The position numbers and the translations under genes were made by a program. DNA of 64,000 nucleotides, taken from contig NZ_BMNR01000003.1 in NCBI RefSeq assembly GCF_014646655.1, positions 409,049 through 473,048 of the forward strand. The letters run 5' to 3'. Source of the DNA: Yeosuana aromativorans. Its GTDB lineage: Bacteria > Bacteroidota > Bacteroidia > Flavobacteriales > Flavobacteriaceae. Positions 8,144 through 16,261 of the stretch are shown here, piece by piece. The notes below the pieces were generated by a model. That model had not been told where the DNA came from. It worked only from the letters and a program-made list of their open reading frames with translations, and did not search any database. Position 1 is the first letter of the stretch, and the number at the start of each line of letters is the position of its first letter.

Positions 8144-10378
8144 TTAAAACCAAAATCCAACATTAAAAAACCAAAAACCTTGTTTTGTTTCTGGAGACCA
8201 TGAATACTTTGCTTCTATAGGGCCAATAAAGGTTTCTAAAGAATATCCCAGCGCATATCCCGTATAAGTTGGTGCAGAAAACCAGTTTCCTGTTTCAAAA
8301 AGATTGTCTTCTACGTTGGCTATGTTGCCGGCTATATTAAGGTGGTTTTTTTTGAAAATTTCATAATCCACAGTCAATGTTGATTTTACAAAACTATTGG
8401 CCGCCAGTGAAATAAAATCATAGCCATAAAAAGGGATTAAATTATTGATCAAATGATTACCATATCCTCCTAACGCAAAATTGAGATAGGGTCCACCAGC
8501 GCTTTCCCCAATTTTAAAACCGCCTTGTGCCGTTAAATTTGCCGAGACCTTTTTAGATAAGCTTTGGGTATAACCAATAGTGGCTTTAGCAATGGAAAAC
8601 GGAGAAAAATTCTTGTTATAATCAGACGAGTAAAGGTACATGTGAAAATCGCCGTCAAACAAAAACCCTTCTGTGGGGAAATGAAAATTATCGTAGGTGT
8701 CAAATTTTAGCTTTCCAAACAAACTGTAATAATTACTTTTTTCAAACGTGGTCTCTTCATTATTTGTGTTTGTAAGAATGGTTTCCGAAGTAATTTTCAA
8801 ATACTTTTGCTCGGCTCCCAGAGTTAGGGAAAAGTCTTTTCTAAAGAGTGTTTGCAAATAAAACTGATTGGTAAAATCTTTTAATGTGACATCTAGTTTA
8901 TTGACGTTCATTGCAGTTAATTGTTCAGGTGTTAAAATTGATTGAGCCAAGATGTTTTTGTTAAACTCATTGTACCTTGATTTAAAACCAACACTCCAAT
9001 AAAAACCGTTGTCAATATAATATTCCAAATTATACCGAATATTATCACCAAGAATAAGGTCTAATGAAGCCACGTCATTTTTCATGAGCCATCGCTTTTT
9101 TGTGATGTTTAATAACGCAGAACTTTTGTACAACTTATCATAATGGACTCCCGCTTTTAAAAAGGTGGTTTTTGAACTTTCTTTTACTTCAGCGTTTAAA
9201 TTGTAACCATCATCATATTGGGTAGGCTTTAATTCGTATAAAAAGCTGTCAAAGTTATTTGTGGCCACCAAGTTGTTGATGCCTTTATTAAAATCATTGT
9301 AACTTATCTTTTGGTTATTCTTTAGTTTTAGTTTTCCCAAAACATAAGCCCTTGTATAATTTGTGTTCCCTTTAATGGAAATAGAATTGATCTTGATACT
9401 ATCAATAGGCTTTATATGTATCTTTTTTCTGTTTTCTTTTGATTGGTGCATTGCAATTTGGTGTAAGGCTTCACTATGCTTTAATGCAGCTAAGCCACCC
9501 AGCTGAACAAGTTTTTGGCCTTCACTAAAAGAAACAAGCGTATAATCACCTACATCTGGTTTTATATAAATGTCTGTTTTTTTAGACTTCACTTTCATAT
9601 CCCTGATGGTTCTGTAATTATTGATTTGAAGTAAAATCTCAGGAGCAGAGTTTAATTCATCCCTTGTTGCCAATGTATCCTGCACATCAACACCAATGAT
9701 AACATCAACGCCTTTTGCTTTGAGTTCATCAATTGGATAATTATTAACAACACCGCCATCAACCAAAACCTGATCATTAATAACAACGGGTTGGTACAAT
9801 GAGGGAAGCGCCCCACTGGCCATGACCGATTGCGCCAAATTTCCTTTATCCAAAATAACTTGTTGACCAGTCTCTACATCGGTTGCAATGCAAAAAAACG
9901 GAATAGGAAGGTCCTTGAAATTCTCAATACTATTGACCGGCAAAGTTAATTTTGACATTAACCCAAAAGCATTTTGGCCTCTTGAAAGCGCTGACGGTAA
10001 TTTAATCTTGTAATGATCAAACGGTAATGTCACTGCATATTTTTCAGAATTTTCCCGTTCGTAAAATGTTTTGGCCGCCCTAGGTAAATTGTCGTTTATA
10101 AGGTCATCAAAATTGGCTGCCTTGAAAATAGAATCTATTTGATTACCTGTGTAACCAGAGGCGTACAACGACCCAATGATAGCCCCCATGCTGGTGCCTG
10201 CAACATAATCCACACGAATACCTAATTCATCAATGACTTTTAAAACGCCTATATGCGCCAACCCTTTGGCACCACCACCACTAAGCACAAGACCTACTTT
10301 AATATCATCTTTATCAAGCTCTTGAGAAAACCCAATGAAATAAATAAAGAATAATAATATAAGTAAGCTGTGTTTCAT
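8144..10378 (-). CDS. Patatin-like phospholipase with C-terminal BamA-type beta-barrel
   Basis: An exported lipid acyl hydrolase fused to an outer-membrane barrel. After a signal peptide (MKHSLLILLFFIYFIGFSQ) comes a patatin domain at about 25-320 with the oxyanion loop GGGAKG (34-39), the nucleophile elbow GTSMG (S63) and the catalytic Asp in DGG (D207). Residues about 325-400 look like a single POTRA domain (INSISIKGNTNYTRAYVLGKLKL). The remainder is a beta-strand-rich region ending in aromatic FWFFNVGFWF, as in Omp85-family barrels. This architecture matches PlpD-type (type Vd) proteins. The start codon overlaps the stop of uvrC (ATGA), so translation is likely coupled. Substrate is unknown. 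Confidence 0.87.
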   Translation of the reverse strand: MKHSLLILLFFIYFIGFSQELDKDDIKVGLVLSGGGAKGLAHIGVLKVIDELGIRVDYVAGTSMGAIIGSLYASGYTGNQIDSIFKAANFDDLINDNLPRAAKTFYERENSEKYAVTLPFDHYKIKLPSALSRGQNAFGLMSKLTLPVNSIENFKDLPIPFFCIATDVETGQQVILDKGNLAQSVMASGALPSLYQPVVINDQVLVDGGVVNNYPIDELKAKGVDVIIGVDVQDTLATRDELNSAPEILLQINNYRTIRDMKVKSKKTDIYIKPDVGDYTLVSFSEGQKLVQLGGLAALKHSEALHQIAMHQSKENRKKIHIKPIDSIKINSISIKGNTNYTRAYVLGKLKLKNNQKISYNDFNKGINNLVATNNFDSFLYELKPTQYDDGYNLNAEVKESSKTTFLKAGVHYDKLYKSSALLNITKKRWLMKNDVASLDLILGDNIRYNLEYYIDNGFYWSVGFKSRYNEFNKNILAQSILTPEQLTAMNVNKLDVTLKDFTNQFYLQTLFRKDFSLTLGAEQKYLKITSETILTNTNNEETTFEKSNYYSLFGKLKFDTYDNFHFPTEGFLFDGDFHMYLYSSDYNKNFSPFSIAKATIGYTQSLSKKVSANLTAQGGFKIGESAGGPYLNFALGGYGNHLINNLIPFYGYDFISLAANSFVKSTLTVDYEIFKKNHLNIAGNIANVEDNLFETGNWFSAPTYTGYALGYSLETFIGPIEAKYSWSPETKQGFWFFNVGFWF

Positions 10379-12168
10379 TTATTATGGTAATAGTTATATA
10401 TTTTTTCAGCTCTAGAATTCCCTACAATCAATTCCAATTCATCCAATTTAGCATGAGCCACGCGTTTTGCAGATTTAAATTGTTTTAACAATTCTACTAC
10501 GGTCTTTTCTCCTATGCCCGGAATGGTTTCCAATTCTGTATTTAAAGCACTTTTACTCCGCTTATTTCTATGGTGTTCTATTCCAAATCGATGCGCCTCA
10601 TTTCGCAATTGTTGGATGATTTTAAGGGTTTCACTTTTCTTATCTAAATATAAGGGAATTGGATCATTTGGATAGAATAATTCTTCTAAACGTTTAGCAA
10701 TTCCTATAATGGCTATTTTACCTCGCAACTGTAAGTCGTCCAAAGCTTTTAAAGCTGACGATAATTGTCCTTTACCACCATCAATAATAATTAATTGAGG
10801 TAAGGATTGGTTTTCATCCAACAACCGTTTGTAGCGCCTGTAAACAACTTCTTCCATCGATGCAAAATCATTTGGCCCTTCAACGGTTTTTATGTTAAAA
10901 TGTCGGTAATCCTTCTTGCTAGGTTTCCCGTTCTTAAATACCACACAAGCCGCCACAGGGTTGGTTCCTTGAATGTTGGAATTATCAAAACACTCTATAT
11001 GTCTGGGCTCAACCTTTAAACGCAAGTCTGCTTTCATTTGCGCCATAATCCTGTTAACATGTCTATCAGGATCTATGATTTTTATCTGTTTGAGCTGTTC
11101 CATTCTGTAATATTTTGCATTGCGAAGCGATAAATCCAAAATGTGTTTTTTATCGCCTAATTTTGGAACCGATACTTTGATGTCTTCGCCCAAATCAACT
11201 TGAAACGGCACATAAATCTCTTTTGATTTTGAATGGAACCGTTGCCTAATCTCTGTAATGGCCAACTCTAACAATTCTTTATCAGATTCGTCCAATTTCT
11301 TTTTTATTTCCAAGGTATGTGACCGAATGATGGAGCCATATGATAATTGCAAAAAATTGACATAGCCATAGCTTTCGTCACTCACTATGGAAAACACATC
11401 TACATTACTGATTTTTGGATTGACAATGGTTGATTTTGATTGGTAATTTTCAAGGACTTCAATTTTTTCCTTTATTTTTTGAGCCTCTTCAAAATGCATC
11501 TCTTCAGCATATTGTTTCATCTGCTGCTTAAACTGTGTCAACGAATCTTTAAAGTTCCCTTTTAAAATCTCTTTGATGGCCAGGATGTTTTCATTGTATT
11601 CGTCTTCAGTTTCATAACCTTCGCATGGGCCTTTACAATTCCCTAAATGGTACTCCAAACACACCGAATATTTCCCATTTTTAATTTTTTCTTCAGACAA
11701 ATCATAATTACAATTCCGCAATTGGTAGAGCCCTTTTATCAAGTCCATTAAAGTTGAAACGGTTTTCATACTGGTATAAGGGCCAAAATATTCACTACCA
11801 TCTTTTATAACCCGTCGTGTTGAGAACACCCTAGGGAACCTTTCATTTTTAATACAAATCCATGGGTAGGATTTGTCGTCTTTTAACATGACATTATAGC
11901 GGGGTTTATATTTTTTGATTAGGTTGTTTTCTAAAAGCAGTGCATCAGTCTCAGTGTCAACTACAATATGTTTTATGGTTGCTATTTTTTTTACCAAAAC
12001 ACGGGTCTTGCCATTATCATGTGTTTTTGTAAAATAAGATGACACCCTTTTCTTTAAATTTTTGGCCTTTCCAACATAAATAATAGTACCTTCTGCATCA
12101 AAATACTGATACACCCCTGGCTGATTAGGTAGCGTTTGTAGTTGGATTTCCAAAGTAGGCTGACTCAT
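10375..12168 (-). CDS. uvrC: Excinuclease ABC subunit C
   Basis: UvrC makes both incisions in nucleotide excision repair with UvrAB. I chose the ATG at 12166-12168 (MSQPTLEIQLQTLPNQPGVY) because the open frame upstream has no family similarity; this gives 597 aa. Domains in order: GIY-YIG nuclease (about 15-95, GVYQYFDAEGTIIYVGKAKN), a Cys-rich linker region (CNYDLSEEKI...CLEYHLGNCKGPCEGY), UVR motif (about 195-235, YAEEMHFEEAQKIKEKIEVL), RNase H-like endonuclease domain (ECFDNSNIQGTNPVAACVVF, IIDGGKGQLS), and a C-terminal helix-hairpin-helix (ETIPGIGEKTVVELLKQF). It overlaps the patatin gene by four bases and is divergent from the RimB-like gene. Confidence 0.96.
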   Translation of the reverse strand: MSQPTLEIQLQTLPNQPGVYQYFDAEGTIIYVGKAKNLKKRVSSYFTKTHDNGKTRVLVKKIATIKHIVVDTETDALLLENNLIKKYKPRYNVMLKDDKSYPWICIKNERFPRVFSTRRVIKDGSEYFGPYTSMKTVSTLMDLIKGLYQLRNCNYDLSEEKIKNGKYSVCLEYHLGNCKGPCEGYETEDEYNENILAIKEILKGNFKDSLTQFKQQMKQYAEEMHFEEAQKIKEKIEVLENYQSKSTIVNPKISNVDVFSIVSDESYGYVNFLQLSYGSIIRSHTLEIKKKLDESDKELLELAITEIRQRFHSKSKEIYVPFQVDLGEDIKVSVPKLGDKKHILDLSLRNAKYYRMEQLKQIKIIDPDRHVNRIMAQMKADLRLKVEPRHIECFDNSNIQGTNPVAACVVFKNGKPSKKDYRHFNIKTVEGPNDFASMEEVVYRRYKRLLDENQSLPQLIIIDGGKGQLSSALKALDDLQLRGKIAIIGIAKRLEELFYPNDPIPLYLDKKSETLKIIQQLRNEAHRFGIEHHRNKRSKSALNTELETIPGIGEKTVVELLKQFKSAKRVAHAKLDELELIVGNSRAEKIYNYYHNK

Positions 12169-12276
12169 ACATCCAAAGATAACACATATCCAAAAACATT
12201 TCAATGTTATCCGCTTTTTGAGTTTAATTTAACATTCATTTTTTTGTTACCTTGCATGACTATTTTAAATTTAACA

Positions 12277-12711
12277 ATGCCTAAAAAAGTTATTGGTAGA
12301 ATAGATAAAGCTGATTTTCCCCTGCTTGGTTTATTTGATATTGATGTAAAAATTGACACAGGTGCTTACACCTCTTCCATACATTGCCACAAGGTACATG
12401 TCGAGGATGGTGTGCTAAAATGTACTTTTTATGACAAAGGCCATCCACTTTATAACGGTAAAGAAATTATTTTTAAAACCTATGATATTGCTAAGGTTAA
12501 AAGTAGTAATGGCATAGTACAACAACGGTATAAGGTAAAGACCACCATGTTGATTTTCAATAAAAAATACAAAATAAACTTGACCTTAAGCACCAGAGAT
12601 GACATGAAATATCCCATTTTGATTGGGCGGCGCTTTTTAAACAAAAAGTTTGTTGTGGATGTCAATTTAAAAAACTTATCTTTTAAAACTAAAGAACAAA
12701 ACAATAGCTAA
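12277..12711 (+). CDS. RimB-like retropepsin/zinc protease family protein (pfam05618)
   Basis: A 144-aa protein usually annotated as an ATP-dependent zinc protease and regarded as RimB-like in RimK systems. The start [20 protein letters not shown] at 12277 matches the family N-terminus; upstream in-frame codons look non-coding. The core motif [13 protein letters not shown] carries the D-T-G-A turn of retropepsin-like aspartic peptidases, and [18 protein letters not shown] is the conserved C-terminal element. The stop codon overlaps the start of rimK (TAATG), so the pair is translationally coupled. In characterised pseudomonad systems RimB acts with RimK on ribosomal protein S6 tails; that role here is inferred from context. 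Confidence 0.85.
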   Translation: MPKKVIGRIDKADFPLLGLFDIDVKIDTGAYTSSIHCHKVHVEDGVLKCTFYDKGHPLYNGKEIIFKTYDIAKVKSSNGIVQQRYKVKTTMLIFNKKYKINLTLSTRDDMKYPILIGRRFLNKKFVVDVNLKNLSFKTKEQNNS

Positions 12712-13583
12712 TGAATATTGTAATATTATCAAGAAATCCTCATCTATATTCTACCCAAAGACTCGTTGAAGCTGCTGTACAGCGCAAACACCATGTTGAG
12801 ATTATTGACCCTTTAAAGTGCGAGATTATTATTGAAAAAAAGAATCCGGCCATTTTATACAAAGGAAAACACATTGAAAACATTGATGCCATCATCCCCA
12901 GAATTGGAGCCAGTGTCACCTTTTATGGAACGGCTGTAGTGCGACAATTTGAAATGATGAAAGTGTTTTCAACGGTTGAATCACAAGCTTTGGTTCGATC
13001 ACGTGATAAACTAAGGAGTTTACAAGTGTTATCGCGTGCTGGTTTGGGCATGCCCAAAACCGTGTTTTCAAACTATACCAAAGATGTTGCTGAAATCATC
13101 AATTATGTGGGCGGCGCTCCTTTAGTGATTAAATTGTTGGAAGGCACACAAGGTTTGGGTGTTGTATTGGCAGAAACCAATAATGCGGCCGAATCGGTTT
13201 TAGAAGCTTTTAATGGGTTGCAAGCCCGAGTCATTGTTCAAGAATTCATTAAGGAATCAAAAGGAGCCGATATCAGGGCGTTTGTAGTCGATGGTAACGT
13301 GGTGGGTGCCATGAAACGTCAAGGAAAAGTTGGTGAGTTCCGATCTAATTTACACCGAGGTGGCAGTGCTACAATTATCCAATTGTCCGATGAAGAAGAA
13401 AACGCTGCTCTTAAAGCTGCTAAAGCCCTTGGTTTAGGCATTTGTGGTGTTGATATGCTTCAATCAGCACGAGGCCCTTTGATTTTAGAGGTGAACTCAT
13501 CTCCCGGTTTGGAAGGTATTGAGTTGGCCACAAAAAAAGATATTGCAAAATCCATTATTCGTTACATAGAGCGAAACGTATAA
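12711..13583 (+). CDS. rimK: RimK-family ATP-grasp ligase (ribosomal protein S6 glutamylation)
   Basis: ATP-dependent ligase that adds glutamates to the C-terminus of ribosomal protein S6 in enterobacteria. The 290-aa length is normal. The N-terminal pre-ATP-grasp domain begins [20 protein letters not shown]. The ATP-grasp core has [38 protein letters not shown], the RRGGSATI-type loop (here [17 protein letters not shown]) and the metal-binding [14 protein letters not shown]. It is coupled to the RimB-like gene and followed nine bases later by an AstE/AspA-like hydrolase. The substrate in this organism is inferred; members of the family also ligate other amino acids. Confidence 0.92.
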   Translation: MNIVILSRNPHLYSTQRLVEAAVQRKHHVEIIDPLKCEIIIEKKNPAILYKGKHIENIDAIIPRIGASVTFYGTAVVRQFEMMKVFSTVESQALVRSRDKLRSLQVLSRAGLGMPKTVFSNYTKDVAEIINYVGGAPLVIKLLEGTQGLGVVLAETNNAAESVLEAFNGLQARVIVQEFIKESKGADIRAFVVDGNVVGAMKRQGKVGEFRSNLHRGGSATIIQLSDEEENAALKAAKALGLGICGVDMLQSARGPLILEVNSSPGLEGIELATKKDIAKSIIRYIERNV

Positions 13584-13592
13584 TCTGCAATT

Positions 13593-14567
13593 ATGGCTAA
13601 AAATTACAAACGTGTTATTTCAATTTTAGGTCATGAAATCCCTTTAGGAGCCTCGAAAGAAATCAATTTTAACATTGCCAAACTACACACGGCAACCATT
13701 ATTGAAGTTCCTGTAATTATAGAACGCTCTAAAAAACTTGGGCCTACCATATTGTTTACAGCTGGTATTCATGGGGATGAAATAAACGGTGTTGACATTG
13801 TTCGCCAACTTATTGCAAAAAAAATAAACAGACCCAAACGGGGCACCATTATTTGCATGCCCATCCTTAATGTGTTTGGATTTTTAAACAGCTCCAGAAG
13901 TTTTCCTGATGGACGGGATTTAAACCGTGTGTTCCCGGGCTCTGCCAATGGCTCTTTGGCCAGCCGTGTGGCCCACAGATTGATGACAGAAATTATTCCC
14001 GATGTGGATTTAATTGTTGACTTTCATACGGGTGGTGCTAGCCGATTTAATGCCGCTCAAATAAGAATAATAAAAGATGATCCACAGCTAGATGAGTTAG
14101 CTTCAATATTTGGAGCACCTTTTACGCTGTACTCCAACAACATAGGCAAATCCTTTAGAAATGCGTGCCAGCAACTTGGTAAACCCATTTTATTGTTTGA
14201 AGGTGGAAAGTCATTTTTTGTTGATGATACCATCTCAAAAATTGGCCTTAAAGGGGCTAAACGCATTTTGAACCATTTTGATATGTTGAACGTGAATAAA
14301 AAAACAAGTCCGCCAAAAACGCCCACGGTATTTGTTGAAGACAGTAAATGGGTTAGGGCAAAACATTCGGGGATGTTTAAAGCGCGAGTTACCATGAATT
14401 CTAAAGTTAGGATTGATGATGTTATTGGCCAAATAACCGATCCTTACGGAAAAGTGCATTATAATGTGAAATCATCCATTGATGGCTACATCATCAATCT
14501 TAATGAAGCCTCGCTGGTATATCAAGGTGATGCGCTGTTCCACATTACCACAAAATTAAAAAGCTAA
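13593..14567 (+). CDS. Succinylglutamate desuccinylase/aspartoacylase (AstE/AspA) family hydrolase
   Basis: Zinc carboxypeptidase-fold amidohydrolase of 324 aa. The zinc-binding motif is TAGIHGDEINGVD (His and Glu ligands), followed by DGRDLNRVFPG (substrate arginine and asparagine) and VDFHTGGASRFN (third ligand His). The C-terminal part, about 240-324, is a beta-barrel-like lipoyl/MgtC-type extension common in this group. It follows rimK by nine bases and precedes the folate cyclo-ligase. The recurring linkage to RimK suggests it hydrolyses a glutamyl or N-acyl amino-acid bond made or met by that system, but this is inference and no substrate can be assigned. Confidence 0.85.
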   Translation: MAKNYKRVISILGHEIPLGASKEINFNIAKLHTATIIEVPVIIERSKKLGPTILFTAGIHGDEINGVDIVRQLIAKKINRPKRGTIICMPILNVFGFLNSSRSFPDGRDLNRVFPGSANGSLASRVAHRLMTEIIPDVDLIVDFHTGGASRFNAAQIRIIKDDPQLDELASIFGAPFTLYSNNIGKSFRNACQQLGKPILLFEGGKSFFVDDTISKIGLKGAKRILNHFDMLNVNKKTSPPKTPTVFVEDSKWVRAKHSGMFKARVTMNSKVRIDDVIGQITDPYGKVHYNVKSSIDGYIINLNEASLVYQGDALFHITTKLKS

Positions 14568-14572
14568 TCGTT

Positions 14573-15136
14573 TTGACTAAAGCCGAATTGCGAAAAAAAT
14601 ATAAAATCCTTCGTGAGGGTTTGTCAAGCAATCAAGTGGATAATTTAAGTATCGCCATTGCTAATCAATTGCTTAAGCTTCCTATTTGGGAATATACCTA
14701 TTACCATCTGTTTTTATCTATTGAAGAGAAAAAGGAAGTCAATACGGATTATATTTTGAATATCTTATCGGGCAAAGACAAAAACATCGTCGTTTCAAAA
14801 AGTGATTTTAAGTCAGGAACAATGACAAATTATCTGTTAACCGACAATACCGTCATTAAAAAAAACAGTTACCATATTCCAGAACCTATTGATGGTATTG
14901 AAATACCTTCCAACAAACTTGAGGTTGTTTTTGTCCCGCTTTTAGCTTTTGACAATCATGGCAATCGAGTTGGTTATGGGAAAGGGTTTTACGATCGGTT
15001 TCTTTCAAAATGCACCCCTGAAATCATTACTGTTGGATTATCCTTTTTTGAAGTTGAGGATTCCATTACAGATATTCATAAAGACGATGTTACTTTAAAC
15101 TATTGTGTAACACCCAAGACCATTTATAGATTTTAA
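14573..15136 (+). CDS. 5-formyltetrahydrofolate cyclo-ligase
   Basis: Converts 5-formyl-THF to 5,10-methenyl-THF with ATP. The protein is 187 aa and starts at a TTG codon at 14573: translation from there gives TKAELRKKYKILREGLS, the conserved basic N-terminus, and no ATG is available nearby. Downstream are the family motifs EVVFVPLLAFDNHGNRVGYG and GKGFYDRFLSK, which bind ATP and folate. It follows the AspA-like gene by five bases and ends two bases before the convergent lspA stop. Codon use and motif order are normal. Confidence 0.92.
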   Translation: MTKAELRKKYKILREGLSSNQVDNLSIAIANQLLKLPIWEYTYYHLFLSIEEKKEVNTDYILNILSGKDKNIVVSKSDFKSGTMTNYLLTDNTVIKKNSYHIPEPIDGIEIPSNKLEVVFVPLLAFDNHGNRVGYGKGFYDRFLSKCTPEIITVGLSFFEVEDSITDIHKDDVTLNYCVTPKTIYRF

Positions 15137-15138
15137 GA

Positions 15139-15765
15139 CTACTCTTCTTTTTTAGGAAACGCCTTTTTATTAAATACCAATAGCATGATAAACCCGGTGC
15201 TTATGGACATATCGGCTACATTAAAAACGGGTTCAAAAAAGGTAAAAAACTTACCACCAAAAACGGGCAGCCACTCTGGCAAATAGCCTTTCCAAATAGG
15301 GAAATACAGCATATCAACCACTTTTCCGTGTAGTAATCCGTCGTAACCCCCTGTACTTGGTAAAAACGTTGCTATTTGTCCGTGACTGTCATTAAACAAC
15401 AAGCCATAAAACACAGAATCTATAATATTACCAAGAGCGCCTGCAAAAATAAGCGCAATGGCTATTAAAAATATCATAGGGCTTTTCTTTTTGGTAGCAT
15501 CATACAACCAATAACCAATACCAAAAATGGCCACAATCCTAAATACGGTCAGCGCTATTTTAGCAGCTCTGTCTGACACAAATGATAAAAAATCACTGAT
15601 TTTTGTGCCCCAAGCCATGCCATCATTTTCAACAAAATAAATACGAAACCAATGAAAAACTCTAAACTCATCTCCTAGAGCAAAATGTGTTTTTATGTAG
15701 AACTTGCTAATTTGGTCAACAAGTAAAATCAGGATGATTATTAAAATGGATTTTTTAAGCGACAT
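15139..15765 (-). CDS. lspA: Lipoprotein signal peptidase (signal peptidase II)
   Basis: Inner-membrane aspartic protease that removes signal peptides from prolipoproteins, of which this window encodes many. The 208-aa protein has four hydrophobic segments (about 5-22, 65-85, 95-115, 180-200). The first catalytic Asp lies in GALGNIIDSVFYG and the second in FEPVFNVADMSIS, matching the family patterns. The length exceeds the approximately 160 aa of proteobacterial LspA because of an expanded periplasmic loop with FLPSTGGYDG, which is common in Bacteroidota. It follows the DksA-like gene by about 110 bp containing a terminator hairpin, so it probably has its own promoter. Confidence 0.93.
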   Translation of the reverse strand: MSLKKSILIIILILLVDQISKFYIKTHFALGDEFRVFHWFRIYFVENDGMAWGTKISDFLSFVSDRAAKIALTVFRIVAIFGIGYWLYDATKKKSPMIFLIAIALIFAGALGNIIDSVFYGLLFNDSHGQIATFLPSTGGYDGLLHGKVVDMLYFPIWKGYLPEWLPVFGGKFFTFFEPVFNVADMSISTGFIMLLVFNKKAFPKKEE

Positions 15766-15826
15766 AGTGGTAATATTTCACAAAAGACCTTTAGACTTTG
15801 TAAGGGTGCAAGATTAATAAAACAAA

Positions 15827-15852
15827 AAACGTCCCAGTGTTTTGAGACGTTT
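15827..15852 (-). terminator. Rho-independent terminator after the DksA-like gene
   Basis: On the minus strand AAACGTC and GACGTTT arms pair through an inner TCA/TGG, followed by a run of six U. It lies just after the DksA-like stop, separating ileS-dksA from lspA. Confidence 0.65.
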
Positions 15853-15874
15853 CAAATATAGTTTTTTCAAGCGT

Positions 15875-16255
15875 TTATTGTTGCATATTTTTTGCTTCAA
15901 TACTCAAGGTGGCATGAGGAACCAACTTTAATCGTTCTTTGTTAATCAGTTTTCCTGTAACACGACATACACCATAGGTTTTGTTCTCTATACGAATCAA
16001 GGCATTTTTTAAATCACGGATAAACTTTTCCTGTCTAATCGCTAATTGCGAATTGGATTCTTTACTCATAACCTCACTACCTTCATCAAAGGCCTTGAAT
16101 GTTGGTGACGTATCTTCGGTACCATTGTTGTGGTCGTTCATATACGCACTTTTAATAAGCTCTAAATCGTGTTGTGCCTTTTGAATTTTTTCTTTGATTA
16201 ACTCTTTGAATTCAGCCAAATCCTTATCTGAATATCTTACCGTATCTGTGCTCAT
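15875..16255 (-). CDS. TraR/DksA-like protein with degenerate zinc finger
   Basis: A 126-aa protein of the DksA/TraR family, which binds the RNA polymerase secondary channel. The N-terminal half is a predicted coiled coil (DLAEFKELIKEKIQKAQHDL ... IRQEKFIRDLKNALIRIENK). The C-terminal part follows the family line YGVCRVTGKLINKERLKLVPHATLSIE. In canonical DksA this holds four zinc-binding cysteines (CxxC...CxxC); here only one Cys remains and the others are T, S and A-like positions, so zinc is probably not bound. The gene is six bases downstream of ileS and is very likely in its operon. Its influence on transcription is inferred from the family only. Confidence 0.85.
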   Translation of the reverse strand: MSTDTVRYSDKDLAEFKELIKEKIQKAQHDLELIKSAYMNDHNNGTEDTSPTFKAFDEGSEVMSKESNSQLAIRQEKFIRDLKNALIRIENKTYGVCRVTGKLINKERLKLVPHATLSIEAKNMQQ

Positions 16256-16261
16256 AATTTT

